Positions 24,906 to 36,366 are shown, counted from the stretch's first letter. The stretch is 64,000 nt of DNA from ZC4RG20 sp963782445 (GCA_963782445.1 CAWAJM010000001.1:3906001-3970000), one strand, 5' to 3'. Notes: generated from the sequence alone by a model not told the origin. Program-made: numbers and translations.

Positions 24906-27900
24906 TCAGCCTTCGACCGTCGCAGGCTCCCGCGGCGCATTGGGCTCGGGGGCGCGCCCCGGCAGATAGGCCTCGTTCTCCTCCTCGTCCTCGGACTCGG
25001 CCCGCCGGCCGAACAGGCGGTTGAGCCACTGCTGGAAATCGTCGACGACCGTGAACATCGCGGGAACGATGAACAGGCTCATGAGCGTCGAGACCAAGAT
25101 GCCGCCGACGACTGCGATACCCATGGGCGCTCGGAAACTCGGGTCGCCCGCGAGCCCGAGCGCGACGGGCATCATGCCGGCGCCCATCGCGATCGTCGTC
25201 ATGACGATCGGCCGCGCCCGCTTCGAGCACGAGTCGACGAGCGCGTCGAAGCGGCCGAGGCCGTCCTCGCGCTGCGCCTTGATCGCGTACTCGACGAGCA
25301 GGATAGAGTTCTTCGACACGATGCCCATGAGCATGAGCAGGCCGATCAGCGAGTTGATCGCGAGCCCGTTGCCCGTGAGCAGCAGCGCAACGAAGGCGCC
25401 CGCGACCGAAGGCGGCAGCGCGCTCAGGATCGTGACCGGCTGAATGAACTTGTGGAACAGCATGACGAGCACCGCGTAGATCGCGAGCACGCCGATGGCC
25501 ATGGCCGTGCCGAACTGCGTGAAGATCTCCGAGATCCAGCGCGCATCGCCCGTGCGCAGCTCCCGGACGCCTTCGGGCAGATTCTTCATGACCGGCAGGC
25601 CCTCGATCTGCTTGAGCGCGTCGCCGAGCGCGAGCCCGTCGAGCCGCGCTTGGATCGTGATGTCCCGGCTGCGGTCGATGCGGTTGATCTGCGCGGGACC
25701 GGCGCCGAGCGTCACGTCCGCGACGTTCGTGAGCGGCACCGTCGTGCCGCCGCGCGCGGGCACGGGCAGCATGCGCAGACGCTCGAGGTTGCTGCGGGAA
25801 GCATCGTTGAGACGGACGCGAATCGGAATCTGACGATTGTCGAGGTTGAACTTCGCGAGGCCGTTTTCGATGTCGCCGCTCGTCGCGATACGCGTCACGA
25901 GACCCAGTGTCTCCGTCGTGACGCCGAGCTCGGCCGCACGGTCGGGCCACGGCCGAATTACGATCTCAGGCTTCTGCAGCGCCGCGTTGCTCGTGACGTT
26001 GTCGAGGCCCGGCATCGCGCGCATGGCGTCTTCGACTTTCTGCGCCGTCTCCGAGAGGCGCGGGCCGTTATCGCCCGCGAGCGTGATCTGCACGCGGTCG
26101 CCGCCGCTGCCCTGGAACTGCAGGCGCGCGCCCGGGATGTCCTTGAGCGCCGCCGTCGCCTTACGCTCGAACGCCTGCTGCGCGCCGCGCGTGCCGTCGA
26201 CGTTCTTGATTTGGATCGTCATCGTGCCCTTGCGGACCGAGCCGGGCGCACCCCCGCCGCTGAAGCCGTTGCCGCCGCCCTGAGTGCCGATGGTCGTAAA
26301 GATGCTGCCGACCTCGGGCATGTCGCGCAGGTGCGCGCGCACCTGCTTCACGACGCCGATCGTATCGTCGAGCGTCGCACCCGGCGGCAGCTCGACGCTG
26401 AGCTGCGTGAAGCCGTTGTCGCCAGCCGGGGAGAAGCCTTTCGGCAGCAACGGGAACAGCGAAAGCATTGCCGTTAGCATGGCCGTGGCCGTGCCGAGCG
26501 TGATCCAACGGTGCGCAAGGCACCAGCGCACGCGGCCGAGGTACCAGCCCATGACCTTCGGCTGGCGCACGGGACGCTCGTGGGGCTTGAGGAAATAAGC
26601 TGCCATCATGGGCGTCAGCGTCCGAGCGACGAGCAGCGAGAACAGCACGGCGACCGTAACGGTGAATCCGAAGGGCGCAAAGAACTGCCCGGCGATGCCG
26701 CCCATGAACGCGACGGGGATGAACACCGCGCAGATCGTGAGCGAGGTTGCGACGACGGCGAGTCCGATCTCGATGGCGGCGTCCATGGCCGCCTGCTTCG
26801 GTTTCTTCCCCTGCCGCAGATGCCGAACGATGTTCTCGACCTCGACGATCGCATCGTCGACGAGAATGCCGACCACGAGCGTCAGCGCGAGCATGGTCAG
26901 GATGTTCAGCGAGAAGCCGAGCATGTAGATCGCCCAGAACGTCGGGATGATCGAGAGCGGCAGCGCCACGGCCGAGATCACGGTGGCGCGCCAGTCGCGC
27001 AGGAACAGCCAGACGACGATGACCGCGAGGAACGCGCCCTCGAGAAGCATCTCCATCGAGGAGTCGTAGGATTTCTGGATGTACCCGACCGTCGAGCTCG
27101 CCTCCTCGAAGTGGATGTTCGGGTACTGCTTCCGCAGGTCCTCGACCTTCGCGCGCGCCTGCTTGGCGACGTCGAGCGCGCTCGAGCCCCAGCTGCGGAC
27201 GATCTGGAAGCCGACGACGGGCTTGCCGTTGAGCATCGCGATCGAGCGCCGCTCGGCGGCCTGATCGCGCACGTCGGCGATCGTATCGAGCCGGACGCTG
27301 CGGCCGTCGCTCAGAACGATGGGCAGATCAGCGAGCTGGCGCACGGTCTGCAGCGTGCCCGTCGTGCGCACGGTCTGCTCGAGGCCGCCGACGCGCGCCT
27401 CGCCCCCGGGATACTCCGCCTGGATGCGGCGCAATTGGCGGGAGACGTCGCTCGCGTTGGCTCCGAGCGCGGCCATGCGGTCCGGATCGAGGTCCACGCG
27501 AATTTCGCGATCGACGCCGCCGACGCGCGATACTTGACCGATGCCGGGCACCGACGACAGCTCCCGCGAGACGACGAGATCGACGAACCACGAGAGCTCC
27601 GTATCGCTCATCGAGTCCGAGGAAACCGTCCACGTCACGAGCGCGCCGCCCGCCGTCGTCACGCGCGAGACGATGGGCTCCTGCGCGTCCTGCGGCAGAT
27701 TGGGCCGGATGCGCGTCATCGCGTCGCGGACGTCGTCAAGCGCCTGGGAAAGATCGGTACCGAAATGAAATTCGATCGTCGTCGTCGAGACGCCTTCGTC
27801 GACGATCGAGGTCATCTGCTCGATGCCGGAGACGGTCGATACCGCGTCCTCCACCTTGCGCGTGATCTCCGATTCCATCTGCGTCGGCGCGACGCCGGGG

Positions 27901-28052
27901 TAGCTCACGGTCACGACGACGGCCGGGAACTCGATGTCCGGCCGGTCCTGCACGCCGAGCTTGGGAAAGCTGAACAGCCCCGCGACGGTCAGGCCGACGA
28001 AGAGCACGATGACCGGAACGGGGTTCCGGATCGACCAGGTGACGAAGTTCAT
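24906..28052 (-). CDS. RND efflux permease (HAE-1/AcrB-type)
   Basis: A 1048-residue inner-membrane pump subunit exchanging drugs or metabolites for protons. It has the two-fold RND layout: helix 1 (IRNPVPVIVLFVGLTVAGLFSF), a large periplasmic loop, TM2-6 and the conserved LVVGILVDDAIVEVENI with the paired Asp of TM4. A cytoplasmic helix, then the same layout repeats with LLMLMGIVSKNSILLVEYA in the second half. A glycine-rich insertion (QGGGNGFSGGGAPGSV) lies in the second periplasmic loop. The C-terminus is an acidic tail (ESEDEEENEA). It overlaps the upstream membrane fusion gene by 4 bases. No outer-membrane channel gene is adjacent. Confidence 0.93.
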   Translation of the reverse strand: MNFVTWSIRNPVPVIVLFVGLTVAGLFSFPKLGVQDRPDIEFPAVVVTVSYPGVAPTQMESEITRKVEDAVSTVSGIEQMTSIVDEGVSTTTIEFHFGTDLSQALDDVRDAMTRIRPNLPQDAQEPIVSRVTTAGGALVTWTVSSDSMSDTELSWFVDLVVSRELSSVPGIGQVSRVGGVDREIRVDLDPDRMAALGANASDVSRQLRRIQAEYPGGEARVGGLEQTVRTTGTLQTVRQLADLPIVLSDGRSVRLDTIADVRDQAAERRSIAMLNGKPVVGFQIVRSWGSSALDVAKQARAKVEDLRKQYPNIHFEEASSTVGYIQKSYDSSMEMLLEGAFLAVIVVWLFLRDWRATVISAVALPLSIIPTFWAIYMLGFSLNILTMLALTLVVGILVDDAIVEVENIVRHLRQGKKPKQAAMDAAIEIGLAVVATSLTICAVFIPVAFMGGIAGQFFAPFGFTVTVAVLFSLLVARTLTPMMAAYFLKPHERPVRQPKVMGWYLGRVRWCLAHRWITLGTATAMLTAMLSLFPLLPKGFSPAGDNGFTQLSVELPPGATLDDTIGVVKQVRAHLRDMPEVGSIFTTIGTQGGGNGFSGGGAPGSVRKGTMTIQIKNVDGTRGAQQAFERKATAALKDIPGARLQFQGSGGDRVQITLAGDNGPRLSETAQKVEDAMRAMPGLDNVTSNAALQKPEIVIRPWPDRAAELGVTTETLGLVTRIATSGDIENGLAKFNLDNRQIPIRVRLNDASRSNLERLRMLPVPARGGTTVPLTNVADVTLGAGPAQINRIDRSRDITIQARLDGLALGDALKQIEGLPVMKNLPEGVRELRTGDARWISEIFTQFGTAMAIGVLAIYAVLVMLFHKFIQPVTILSALPPSVAGAFVALLLTGNGLAINSLIGLLMLMGIVSKNSILLVEYAIKAQREDGLGRFDALVDSCSKRARPIVMTTIAMGAGMMPVALGLAGDPSFRAPMGIAVVGGILVSTLMSLFIVPAMFTVVDDFQQWLNRLFGRRAESEDEEENEAYLPGRAPEPNAPREPATVEG

Positions 28053-29236
28053 GAACCGTTCGCCTCCGTTGCGACTTTGGCTGCGGTTTCGTTGCTGGTC
28101 ACGGATTCGGCCGCGGAGGCGACGTTGACGAGATCGCCGTCCTTGAGAAAGCCGGCGCCTTTGGCGACGACGACGTCGCCGGCCGCGAGCCCGCGCGTGA
28201 CCTCGATATTGTCACCGAACACGTCGCCGGTCTCGATGCGGCGCCGCTGGACCGTGTGATCCGGACGCAGCACGAACGCGTAACTGTAGCCGTCCGAGCT
28301 CACGATGCTTTCGAGCGGCAAGGTGAGCGCGGGACCTTGGCCGATCACGATGTCGCCGCGCGCGAACATACCGGGGCGCAGGCGCGGATCGGTCGGCAGG
28401 CTGACGTAGACCAGGCCCGTGCGGCTCTGGTCGGCGACCGTCGGCGCGACGATGCGGATCGTGCCGTCGTACTTCGCGCCGTCGGTCGTCGTGACGGTAA
28501 CGTCCTGCCCCGGCGCGAGCTCCGCGAGGCGGGACTCCGGAATCTGGCCGCGCCACTCGACGCGGCTCCGGCGCAGCAGCCGCAGCATCTCGGTGCCCGT
28601 CTGCGCAACCTGACCGACGGTCACGGTGCGCGACGTGATGATGCCGTCGTCGGGCGCCGTCACGTGGGTGTACTTGAGCTTGAGGGTCGCCGTCTCGAGA
28701 TCGGCCTTGGCCGACTCGAGCTGGGCCTCGGCCGCCTTGGCCTGGCTCTGGAGCTGATCGAGGTCGGAGGCCGAGACGGCCTGCCGGGAGGCCAGCGTCT
28801 TCGCCCGCTTCAATGAGGACTGGGCATTGGCGAGCTCGGCCTCGCGCTGCTTGACCATGGCCTGCTTTGAGTCGACCTCGGCCTCGAGCAGCGCCGAGGA
28901 CAGCCTCACGAGCTCCTGGCCCTTCTTCACGTGATCGCCGACGTCGACGTTGACCTCGGACACGCGATAGCCGCCGACCTCGGGCGCGATGATGACTTCC
29001 ATCCAGGGATAGATGGAACCGTCGACCGTGATGGTATGCCGGACCTGCTGCGGCTCGAGCTCAAAGGTCGTGACGGTCAGGGCCGCTTGCTTGCTCCGGC
29101 CGGCCGACTGGGCGGCTGCCTGCTTCTCGCCGCCGAAAACCGGCAGCCTGGGCAGCAGCACGGCTGCGGCCAGCGCACCGAGGCCGACGATCACGGCCAC
29201 GGCGACCTTGCCCCTGCCGGCTCGAAATCCTTTCAC
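28049..29236 (-). CDS. RND efflux periplasmic adaptor (membrane fusion protein)
   Basis: A 395-residue adaptor partnering the RND permease. After an N-terminal membrane anchor (KVAVAVIVGLGALAAAVLLP) come a lipoyl/barrel-sandwich half (PEVGGYRVSEVNVDVGDHVKKGQELVRL), a coiled-coil hairpin (about 115-185, VDSKQAMVKQREAELANAQSSLKRA), the second lipoyl half (YTHVTAPDDGIITSR) and a beta-barrel (DQSRTGLVYVSLP). I prefer GTG 29236, because AAGGAG lies 6 nt before it; the reading from GTG 29251 lacks an SD. It is divergent from the MarR gene at 29322 and its promoter overlaps that regulator's likely operators. Confidence 0.9.
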   Translation of the reverse strand: MKGFRAGRGKVAVAVIVGLGALAAAVLLPRLPVFGGEKQAAAQSAGRSKQAALTVTTFELEPQQVRHTITVDGSIYPWMEVIIAPEVGGYRVSEVNVDVGDHVKKGQELVRLSSALLEAEVDSKQAMVKQREAELANAQSSLKRAKTLASRQAVSASDLDQLQSQAKAAEAQLESAKADLETATLKLKYTHVTAPDDGIITSRTVTVGQVAQTGTEMLRLLRRSRVEWRGQIPESRLAELAPGQDVTVTTTDGAKYDGTIRIVAPTVADQSRTGLVYVSLPTDPRLRPGMFARGDIVIGQGPALTLPLESIVSSDGYSYAFVLRPDHTVQRRRIETGDVFGDNIEVTRGLAAGDVVVAKGAGFLKDGDLVNVASAAESVTSNETAAKVATEANGS

Positions 29237-29263
29237 GCGATGCTCCTTCACGGACGACGTTCC

Positions 29264-29310
29264 TTGATAACGATCAGCTTGCTGATATCATATCAGGAAG
29301 CTGATATCAG
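29264..29310. promoter_or_regulatory. Overlapping palindromes: likely MarR operators in a divergent promoter
   Basis: Three dyads are packed into the gap between the efflux adaptor and the MarR gene: ATCAGC/GCTGAT at 29273-29286 (2-nt spacer), the perfect CTGATATCATATCAG at 29282-29296, and CTGATATCAG at 29301-29310. On the plus strand TTGATA (29264-29269) with TCATAT 18 nt later could be a promoter for the MarR gene, its -10 lying inside the central palindrome. AT-rich palindromes of this size are typical MarR sites, so autoregulation and control of the efflux pair are expected. Binding itself is inferred. Confidence 0.7.
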
Positions 29311-29321
29311 GCAACCGGATA

Positions 29322-29837
29322 ATGGCAAGAAATCTTCAGATCGAGGACGCAAGGCACGGGCACGAGGACTACGCCGACCAACCCGAGAAGGTTATCGGCT
29401 TTTTGATGAAGTCGCTGCATCACTCCCTGCGTCAGTCGATGGACGAGGCCCTGCGGCGTCACGGCGTCGAGCTTTCGTTCGCGCATTTCGCGACGCTGTT
29501 CAGCCTGGATCTGGAGCCCGGCAGCACCGGCGCCCAGTTGGCGCGGCGCGCGATGGTGTCGCCTCAGACGATGAATCCCGTCCTGCGTCGGCTCGAGGCG
29601 GAAGGGCTCATCGAGCGCCGGCCCCACCCCGACAGCCGCCGGGCCGACAGTTGGTTCTTGACCCCCGAGGGGGGCGAAGAGTTCCGCCGGGCGCGCGCCG
29701 TGGGGGATGCGGTATTCTCGCGCATGCTGTCCGCGCTCGACGCCCAGGAGCTCGAGCGCCTGCAGGACTATCTGCGCCGCTGCGTGGCGGCGCTGGGCGG
29801 CCCGCCGGCGACCGGAAAGGACGATCGGGACACCTGA
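29322..29837 (+). CDS. MarR-family transcriptional regulator
   Basis: A 171-residue winged-helix regulator. The dimer helix (YADQPEKVIGFLMKSLHHSLRQSMDEALRRHG) precedes the wHTH: GSTGAQLARRAMVSPQTMNPVLRRLEAEGLIERRPHPDSRRADSWF, with the recognition helix around residues 75-90 and the DSRR wing. A C-terminal dimer helix follows. It is divergent from the RND efflux pair and probably represses it and itself until a ligand binds. The esterase gene downstream starts 19 nt after its stop and may be cotranscribed. Confidence 0.9.
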   Translation: MARNLQIEDARHGHEDYADQPEKVIGFLMKSLHHSLRQSMDEALRRHGVELSFAHFATLFSLDLEPGSTGAQLARRAMVSPQTMNPVLRRLEAEGLIERRPHPDSRRADSWFLTPEGGEEFRRARAVGDAVFSRMLSALDAQELERLQDYLRRCVAALGGPPATGKDDRDT

Positions 29838-29856
29838 AATCACGAGAGGAGATGCC

Positions 29857-30735
29857 GTGAGTACGGAGCTTCGAGACAAGATCAGCGCCTTGGGCCTCGA
29901 GCTGACCCCGCCTCTGCTCGAGGGCACGCACACCCTGTTCAAGGCGCTGCATGCCGACATCACGCCGCCGGCGGCCGACGTCGTGCGCGACCTGCGCTAC
30001 GGACCGGACGAGCGGCATCGCCTCGACGTCTTCGCACCCCCCGGCCTCGGCGCGGGCGCCCGGGTGCCCGTGCTCGTTTTCGTGCACGGCGGCGGTTTCG
30101 TCATGGGCGACAAGTCGCTGCCGGATACGCCGTTCTACGACAACGTCGGTGGCTGGGCCGCCGCCCACGGCCTCCTGGGCGTCACGATGACGTACCGGCT
30201 CGCGCCGGCCCATCCGTGGCCCGCGGGCGCCGAGGACCTGGGCCTGGCCGTGCGCTGGCTCGCCGAGCACGCCGCCGAGCACGGCGGCGATCCGGCGCGC
30301 ATCTTCGTCATGGGCCAGTCGGCCGGCGCGGTCCACACCGCGAGCTATGTCGCCTTCCCGCGCTTCCACGGCAGCGGGGGACCCGGCATTGCCGGCGCGC
30401 TGCTGATCTCGGGGCTCTACGACATCGCCAGGGCCGACCGCAACGACTTCCAGCGCGCCTACTTCGGTGCCGACGACAGCGCCTACGCGGAGTGCTCCTC
30501 GCTGCCGGGCTTGCTGCGCACGGCGGTGCCCCTGCTGCTCTCGGTCTCCGAGTTCGACGCCGGCGACTTCCAGCGCCAAGCCGCCCAGTTCGTCGGCGCG
30601 CACGTCGAGGCGCGGGGCAGCTACCCGCGCATGCACTACCTCGCGGGCCAGAACCACCTCTCGAGCGTGCTGCAAATCGGGCTGCCGCACGACAACCTCG
30701 GGCCCGAGATCGCCGCGTTCATCGAAGCCGTCTAA
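29857..30735 (+). CDS. Alpha/beta hydrolase (HSL/carboxylesterase type)
   Basis: A 292-residue hydrolase. It has the oxyanion-hole motif VFVHGGGFVMGDKS, the nucleophile elbow MGQSAGAVHTASY and a C-terminal His region (YLAGQNHLSSVLQIG), with YDIARADR between. These features match the hormone-sensitive-lipase family acting on small esters. The start is GTG 29857 with AGAGGAGA just upstream. It follows the MarR gene by 19 nt, so an effect on a phenolic or ester inducer of that regulator is possible but not shown. A hairpin-repeat pair follows 7 nt after its stop. Confidence 0.85.
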   Translation: MSTELRDKISALGLELTPPLLEGTHTLFKALHADITPPAADVVRDLRYGPDERHRLDVFAPPGLGAGARVPVLVFVHGGGFVMGDKSLPDTPFYDNVGGWAAAHGLLGVTMTYRLAPAHPWPAGAEDLGLAVRWLAEHAAEHGGDPARIFVMGQSAGAVHTASYVAFPRFHGSGGPGIAGALLISGLYDIARADRNDFQRAYFGADDSAYAECSSLPGLLRTAVPLLLSVSEFDAGDFQRQAAQFVGAHVEARGSYPRMHYLAGQNHLSSVLQIGLPHDNLGPEIAAFIEAV

Positions 30736-30742
30736 CGAAAGG

Positions 30743-30829
30743 AAAAGGGGTCAGAGCCCTTTTTTCGCGATAGATATCGGCAGCACCCCAAATGGCGCCG
30801 GCGGGCGAAAAAGGGCTCTGACCCCTTTT
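30743..30829. repeat. Inverted pair of GGGGTCAGAGCCC hairpin units
   Basis: Units at 30743-30765 and 30808-30829 in opposite orientation, filling the gap between two converging genes (esterase ending 30735, carotenoid oxygenase ending 30831). Each has a T run in its outward direction, so the pair can end transcription from both sides. Confidence 0.85.
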
Positions 30830-30830
30830 C

Positions 30831-32270
30831 CTAGTAGCGCCCGGTGCGCAGCGTCTCGGCCGGCGCCCAGCTGCCGTGGAAGCTCTTGATCTTGACGGGC
30901 AGCTTCAAGGTCGCGAGCGGCCCCTCGGCGACATGCTGCGCGTCAAGGATCACGAGGTCGTTGCGGCTCTCCGCGAAGCGGTTGACCGGCACGAGCAGGA
31001 AACCGTCGCCTTCGGGGGCGCCCGGTCTGCGCGGCACGAACACGGCCTCCTGCACGCCGCTTTCGGCGCCCGCAGACCAGGTCTCGAGCGCGCCCGTCCG
31101 GTGGTCGAAATGCCCGAGCGCACTCATGCCTACGGCGCCCGCCGGGGCGTCGGGCGGCCGGCAGATCAGATAACCGTGCCGATAGGGCCGGCCGTTGTAG
31201 CGGTCGTCGTGCCGCGGCATCTCGCCCGGCACCGCGAGCAGCCGCGTCGTCTCGTAGCGCTCCCCGGCGCCCGCAAGATCGAACGTGAGCCGCGTCAGCA
31301 GCGGGGGCGCGGGCTTATGGGGCGAGCCGTCGTAGCTCGGGAAGAACTCGAAGCAGTTGCCGTCATAGAGGCACAGATCGAGGTGGACCTTCGAGCCATC
31401 AGTGAACGTATTCATCATATGCCCGGCGCTCACGGCCGGCCCGCGGAACCAGCGGATCTGGCTCGCCTCGCCGCGGCGCGGAAACACGGCGTACCAGCTG
31501 GGCTTGTCCGGGTGCCACTGGTAGAACGGCCCGCCGCGCTTCAAGACCTCGAGATCCGTGATCATGGGGAAAAACGGCACGACGACGTGCTGTTCGCCGG
31601 CCGCGAAGTCGTGGACCATGCCCGGGTAGGGCATGTCGAACCACATCTCGTGCGCGACGCGCCCGTCCGGGCCGATCACATAGAACGCAAAATTCGTCGT
31701 CGCATCCCCGCGCGCCTGATACGAGAATGCGAGATATTCGTTGCGTTCCCAATCGATCTTGGGATGCGCCGTCATCGTCTGCGCCTCGACGCCGCCGTAG
31801 AAGTCCCACGGCCCGCGCGTCTCGAGAGTATCGGGGTCGAGCTCGTAGGGCAGCGAATCCTCCTTGAGCACGAGCAGGCGGCCGCCGTGCCAGAACACAT
31901 GGGTATTCGAGGTGTTCATGCTCACGCCGTCGACGCTCGGGTCGTTCGTATAGCGGTTCCTGTAGCGGCCGAACAGCGAGCGCCGCGCCTTCTCCTGCAG
32001 CACGAACCGCTCGTTGCGGACCCAGCGGCTGCGGAAGTCGACGTGACCGTCCGCGAAACGGAACATCGTGACCATGCCTTCGCCGTCGATGAAGATGTCG
32101 TCCTCGAACATCGGCGGGTACTGCCGATCGGGGCCGCAGCGGTACAACGTGCCGTTGAGCTCGGGCGGGACGGAACCTTGCACGACCTCTACGTCGCGCA
32201 GCTCGCACTCGATGCGCTGCGGGGCGCCGAAGCCTCGGTACAGTGGAATGTCCGCGAATTTGACGTCCAT
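30831..32270 (-). CDS. Carotenoid cleavage oxygenase family protein (RPE65/lignostilbene dioxygenase-like)
   Basis: A 479-residue non-heme iron oxygenase that should cleave a conjugated double bond in a carotenoid, stilbene or similar compound. The four iron-binding His are visible: His169 (TMTAHPKID), His220 (GMVHDFA), His284 (SAGHMMN) and one near 467 (KSFHGSW). The N-terminal ELNGTLYRCGPDRQYPP and DGEGMVTMFRF are typical of the seven-bladed propeller. ATG 32270 has GGGGAG upstream. No carotenoid biosynthesis genes are near, so a lignostilbene-type or apocarotenoid substrate is as likely as a carotenoid. Confidence 0.88.
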   Translation of the reverse strand: MDVKFADIPLYRGFGAPQRIECELRDVEVVQGSVPPELNGTLYRCGPDRQYPPMFEDDIFIDGEGMVTMFRFADGHVDFRSRWVRNERFVLQEKARRSLFGRYRNRYTNDPSVDGVSMNTSNTHVFWHGGRLLVLKEDSLPYELDPDTLETRGPWDFYGGVEAQTMTAHPKIDWERNEYLAFSYQARGDATTNFAFYVIGPDGRVAHEMWFDMPYPGMVHDFAAGEQHVVVPFFPMITDLEVLKRGGPFYQWHPDKPSWYAVFPRRGEASQIRWFRGPAVSAGHMMNTFTDGSKVHLDLCLYDGNCFEFFPSYDGSPHKPAPPLLTRLTFDLAGAGERYETTRLLAVPGEMPRHDDRYNGRPYRHGYLICRPPDAPAGAVGMSALGHFDHRTGALETWSAGAESGVQEAVFVPRRPGAPEGDGFLLVPVNRFAESRNDLVILDAQHVAEGPLATLKLPVKIKSFHGSWAPAETLRTGRY

Positions 32271-32378
32271 TGCTCCCCCCGTTTCGTATTGGGCCGGTGT
32301 CCGCCCAGGAACGCATTCGAAGCTATGTGCCGCTTCGGCGGTAGTACCGCTTCGCCTCGGCCTGCGGCTGCGACCCCG

Positions 32379-32400
32379 AAAAAGGGCTCTGACCCCTTTT

Positions 32401-32402
<2 letters not shown>
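32379..32402. repeat. Single GGGGTCAGAGCCC hairpin unit overlapping the idh stop codon
   Basis: One unit, A5 + GGGCTCTGACCCC + T6, whose last T bases form part of the stop codon (TTA on the plus strand, 32401-32403) of the isocitrate dehydrogenase gene. It would act as that gene's terminator and lies upstream of the carotenoid oxygenase start. Confidence 0.8.
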
Positions 32403-34623
<2,221 letters not shown>

Positions 34624-34724
34624 GGCGCTCCCGAAGTCTTCGTCCCGGCACGGGCCGAGCCCGCGAAAGGCGCCATTATCCTCTGACCGGGCTCGTGCCG
34701 ACCACCCGGTCACCGATCGAAGAA

Positions 34725-34748
34725 GGGCGGCCCCCGAAGGAGCCGCCC
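34725..34748 (-). terminator. Intrinsic terminator with UUCG tetraloop
   Basis: Read on the minus strand, GGGCGGCTCC and GGGGCCGCCC pair over 10 bp (one G-U pair) around a TTCG tetraloop, followed by TTCTTC. It lies about 60 nt past the fasciclin gene stop, in its direction of transcription, before the idh start region. The rest of 34624-34806 is GC-rich with nothing else evident. Confidence 0.6.
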
Positions 34749-34806
34749 CGGGCTTGCGCCCTGACGGGCGCTTCGCCCGCGCGGTCGCAAGACCGCAGCC
34801 AGGCCG

Positions 34807-35538
34807 TTACTGCTGGGACTGGTTGCCGTTCTTGGGCACGTTCCTGGCCTGCTCCTGGCCGCTTTGGCCATTCTGGCTCCCCGAAGCGTTCGAGGCCTGC
34901 TCGGACGTCCCCATGAACTGCACCTTGTCGATCGGATACACGCGAATGTTGCCCTGCTGGATGCTCTTGCCGACGACCTTCGCGCTGCCCACCATGATGT
35001 GGCCGTTGTTCGCCGAGAGATCGACCGTATTGCCGTTCAGCGTCTCCGCCTTCTTGAGCTGGTGCGCCATCTTCGGCGTTACGTTGTCCGCCACGATGTG
35101 CGAGCGCAGCAGGCTGATGAGCTGCTGACGGTTCTGCGGCTGCATGAGCTGCTGCACGGTCATATCGGACATCGACTTGAAGGCCTTATCCGTCGGCGCA
35201 AACAGCGTGTAGCGCCCGCCCGTGTTCAATGAGCTCTCGAGCCCCGTCGCGTGCAGCGCCTTGATGAACGTGCTCAGGTCCGGATTCTGCTGCTCGATCT
35301 GCTGCAGATCTCGGCTGCCTCCGGACGCCTGCGCCTGGCCCGGCTGCGAAGCATTTGCCTGGGTTTGACCGGTTTGCGACGCGTTCGACTGCGACTGGGA
35401 CTGAGTCGCCCGGGCCTGATTCGGCTGGTTCTGACTCGACGACTGCTGCGCCATCGCCCCCGCGGAACCCATGGCCGCGAAGACGGCGGCGGCGGCGATC
35501 GTGAGGGGCAGTCTCGAAAATTGGCTTCCTGACTTCAT
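34807..35538 (-). CDS. Secreted fasciclin (FAS1) domain protein
   Basis: A 243-residue exported protein. A signal peptide ends around AGAMA-QQ (about residue 30). A Gln/Ser/Asn/Ala-rich low-complexity linker follows (to about 75), then one FAS1 domain: LSTFIKALHATGLESSLNTGGRYTLFAPTDKAF (first conserved box), LISLLRSHIVADNVT and VYPIDKVQFM (last strand). FAS1 domains mediate adhesion or cell-surface interactions. A second Gln/Asn/Ser-rich tail closes the protein. ATG 35538 has AGGAGA upstream. A UUCG-type terminator lies about 60 nt downstream. Confidence 0.88.
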   Translation of the reverse strand: MKSGSQFSRLPLTIAAAAVFAAMGSAGAMAQQSSSQNQPNQARATQSQSQSNASQTGQTQANASQPGQAQASGGSRDLQQIEQQNPDLSTFIKALHATGLESSLNTGGRYTLFAPTDKAFKSMSDMTVQQLMQPQNRQQLISLLRSHIVADNVTPKMAHQLKKAETLNGNTVDLSANNGHIMVGSAKVVGKSIQQGNIRVYPIDKVQFMGTSEQASNASGSQNGQSGQEQARNVPKNGNQSQQ

Positions 35539-35640
35539 GATCTCTCCTCTTTCCTTGAGAACGGCGGTTTTCGAGCCGCCGCGGAGACCGTGACGATGCA
35601 AGCCATGTGCCAGCGAGGCGGGTCCCGCCTCGCCGTCGTC

Positions 35641-36366
35641 TCAATGTGCGGGCGTAGCCTTGCCCATTGCGTCGATGAAGTCGCCGGCCTCGGCGATCGC
35701 GCGCTCCATGTCCCGAATCAGCGCGGCGGTCGCCTTCTCGATGTCGTCGAGCTGGCCGCCGAGCGCACCGATCGCACGCGCGTTCAGATCGTGCTTGAGC
35801 GAGAGGACCTGGTCGTGGAACAGCGCGAGCACGGGGTCCATCGAGCCGGAGGCGCGCTGCATGGCGGCCAGTACCTGGCGATAGCGTGCCCGCGTGTCGC
35901 GCAGCAGCCTTGCGCTGCGCCGGCGCAGCGCCGGATCGGTGTACGCGCCGAGCTCGCCTTCCCACTCCGTGAACAGATCGTTCGCGACCTTCTGCACGGA
36001 CTCGATGCGTTTTCTGACCTCGTCGGCCCGCCGCGCGCTGTCCTCGTAGGCCGAGTTCAGGCGGTTGTACTCGCGCTCGAGGTCCCCGCCCTCGAAGTGC
36101 ACGACGCTGCGGTACTCGTCGAGCGCCGAGGCGAACTGCTGCTTGGCGTCCGTCTGGGCCGCGCTCGCGGACTTGATGCGGTCGACGAGGATGTCGCGCT
36201 TCTCGATGCCGAACTTCTCGAGCGTCGCGTAGTACGCGGCCGAGCACGACACGAGCCCGGGCGCTGCGAGCGCGCAGAGCGGGATGGCGAGAACGCGCAG
36301 ACGGCGAAGCGCGCCCGCCTGCCGTCGCCCTTCGGAAGCTGCCCTTCGACTCACGACTCCATCCAC
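35641..36366 (-). CDS. DUF2959 family lipoprotein
   Basis: A 241-residue predicted lipoprotein. After a basic n-region and hydrophobic stretch comes a lipobox-like GLVSC (Cys about 41). The rest is almost entirely helical and coiled-coil-like (FEGGDLEREYNRLNSAYEDSARRADEVRKRIESVQKVANDLFTEW ...), matching DUF2959, with the typical YYATLEKFGIEKRDILVDRI after the cysteine. Function unknown; proteins of this kind sit in the envelope. GTG 36366 is the longest start; GTG 36354 is possible and keeps the signal. Followed by the fasciclin gene after about 100 nt. Confidence 0.75.
   Translation of the reverse strand: MDGVVSRRAASEGRRQAGALRRLRVLAIPLCALAAPGLVSCSAAYYATLEKFGIEKRDILVDRIKSASAAQTDAKQQFASALDEYRSVVHFEGGDLEREYNRLNSAYEDSARRADEVRKRIESVQKVANDLFTEWEGELGAYTDPALRRRSARLLRDTRARYRQVLAAMQRASGSMDPVLALFHDQVLSLKHDLNARAIGALGGQLDDIEKATAALIRDMERAIAEAGDFIDAMGKATPAH

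Noticed and set aside
26511..28259. Plus-strand frame opposite the RND permease
   Set aside because: Compositional shadow; the RND protein is complete and canonical.
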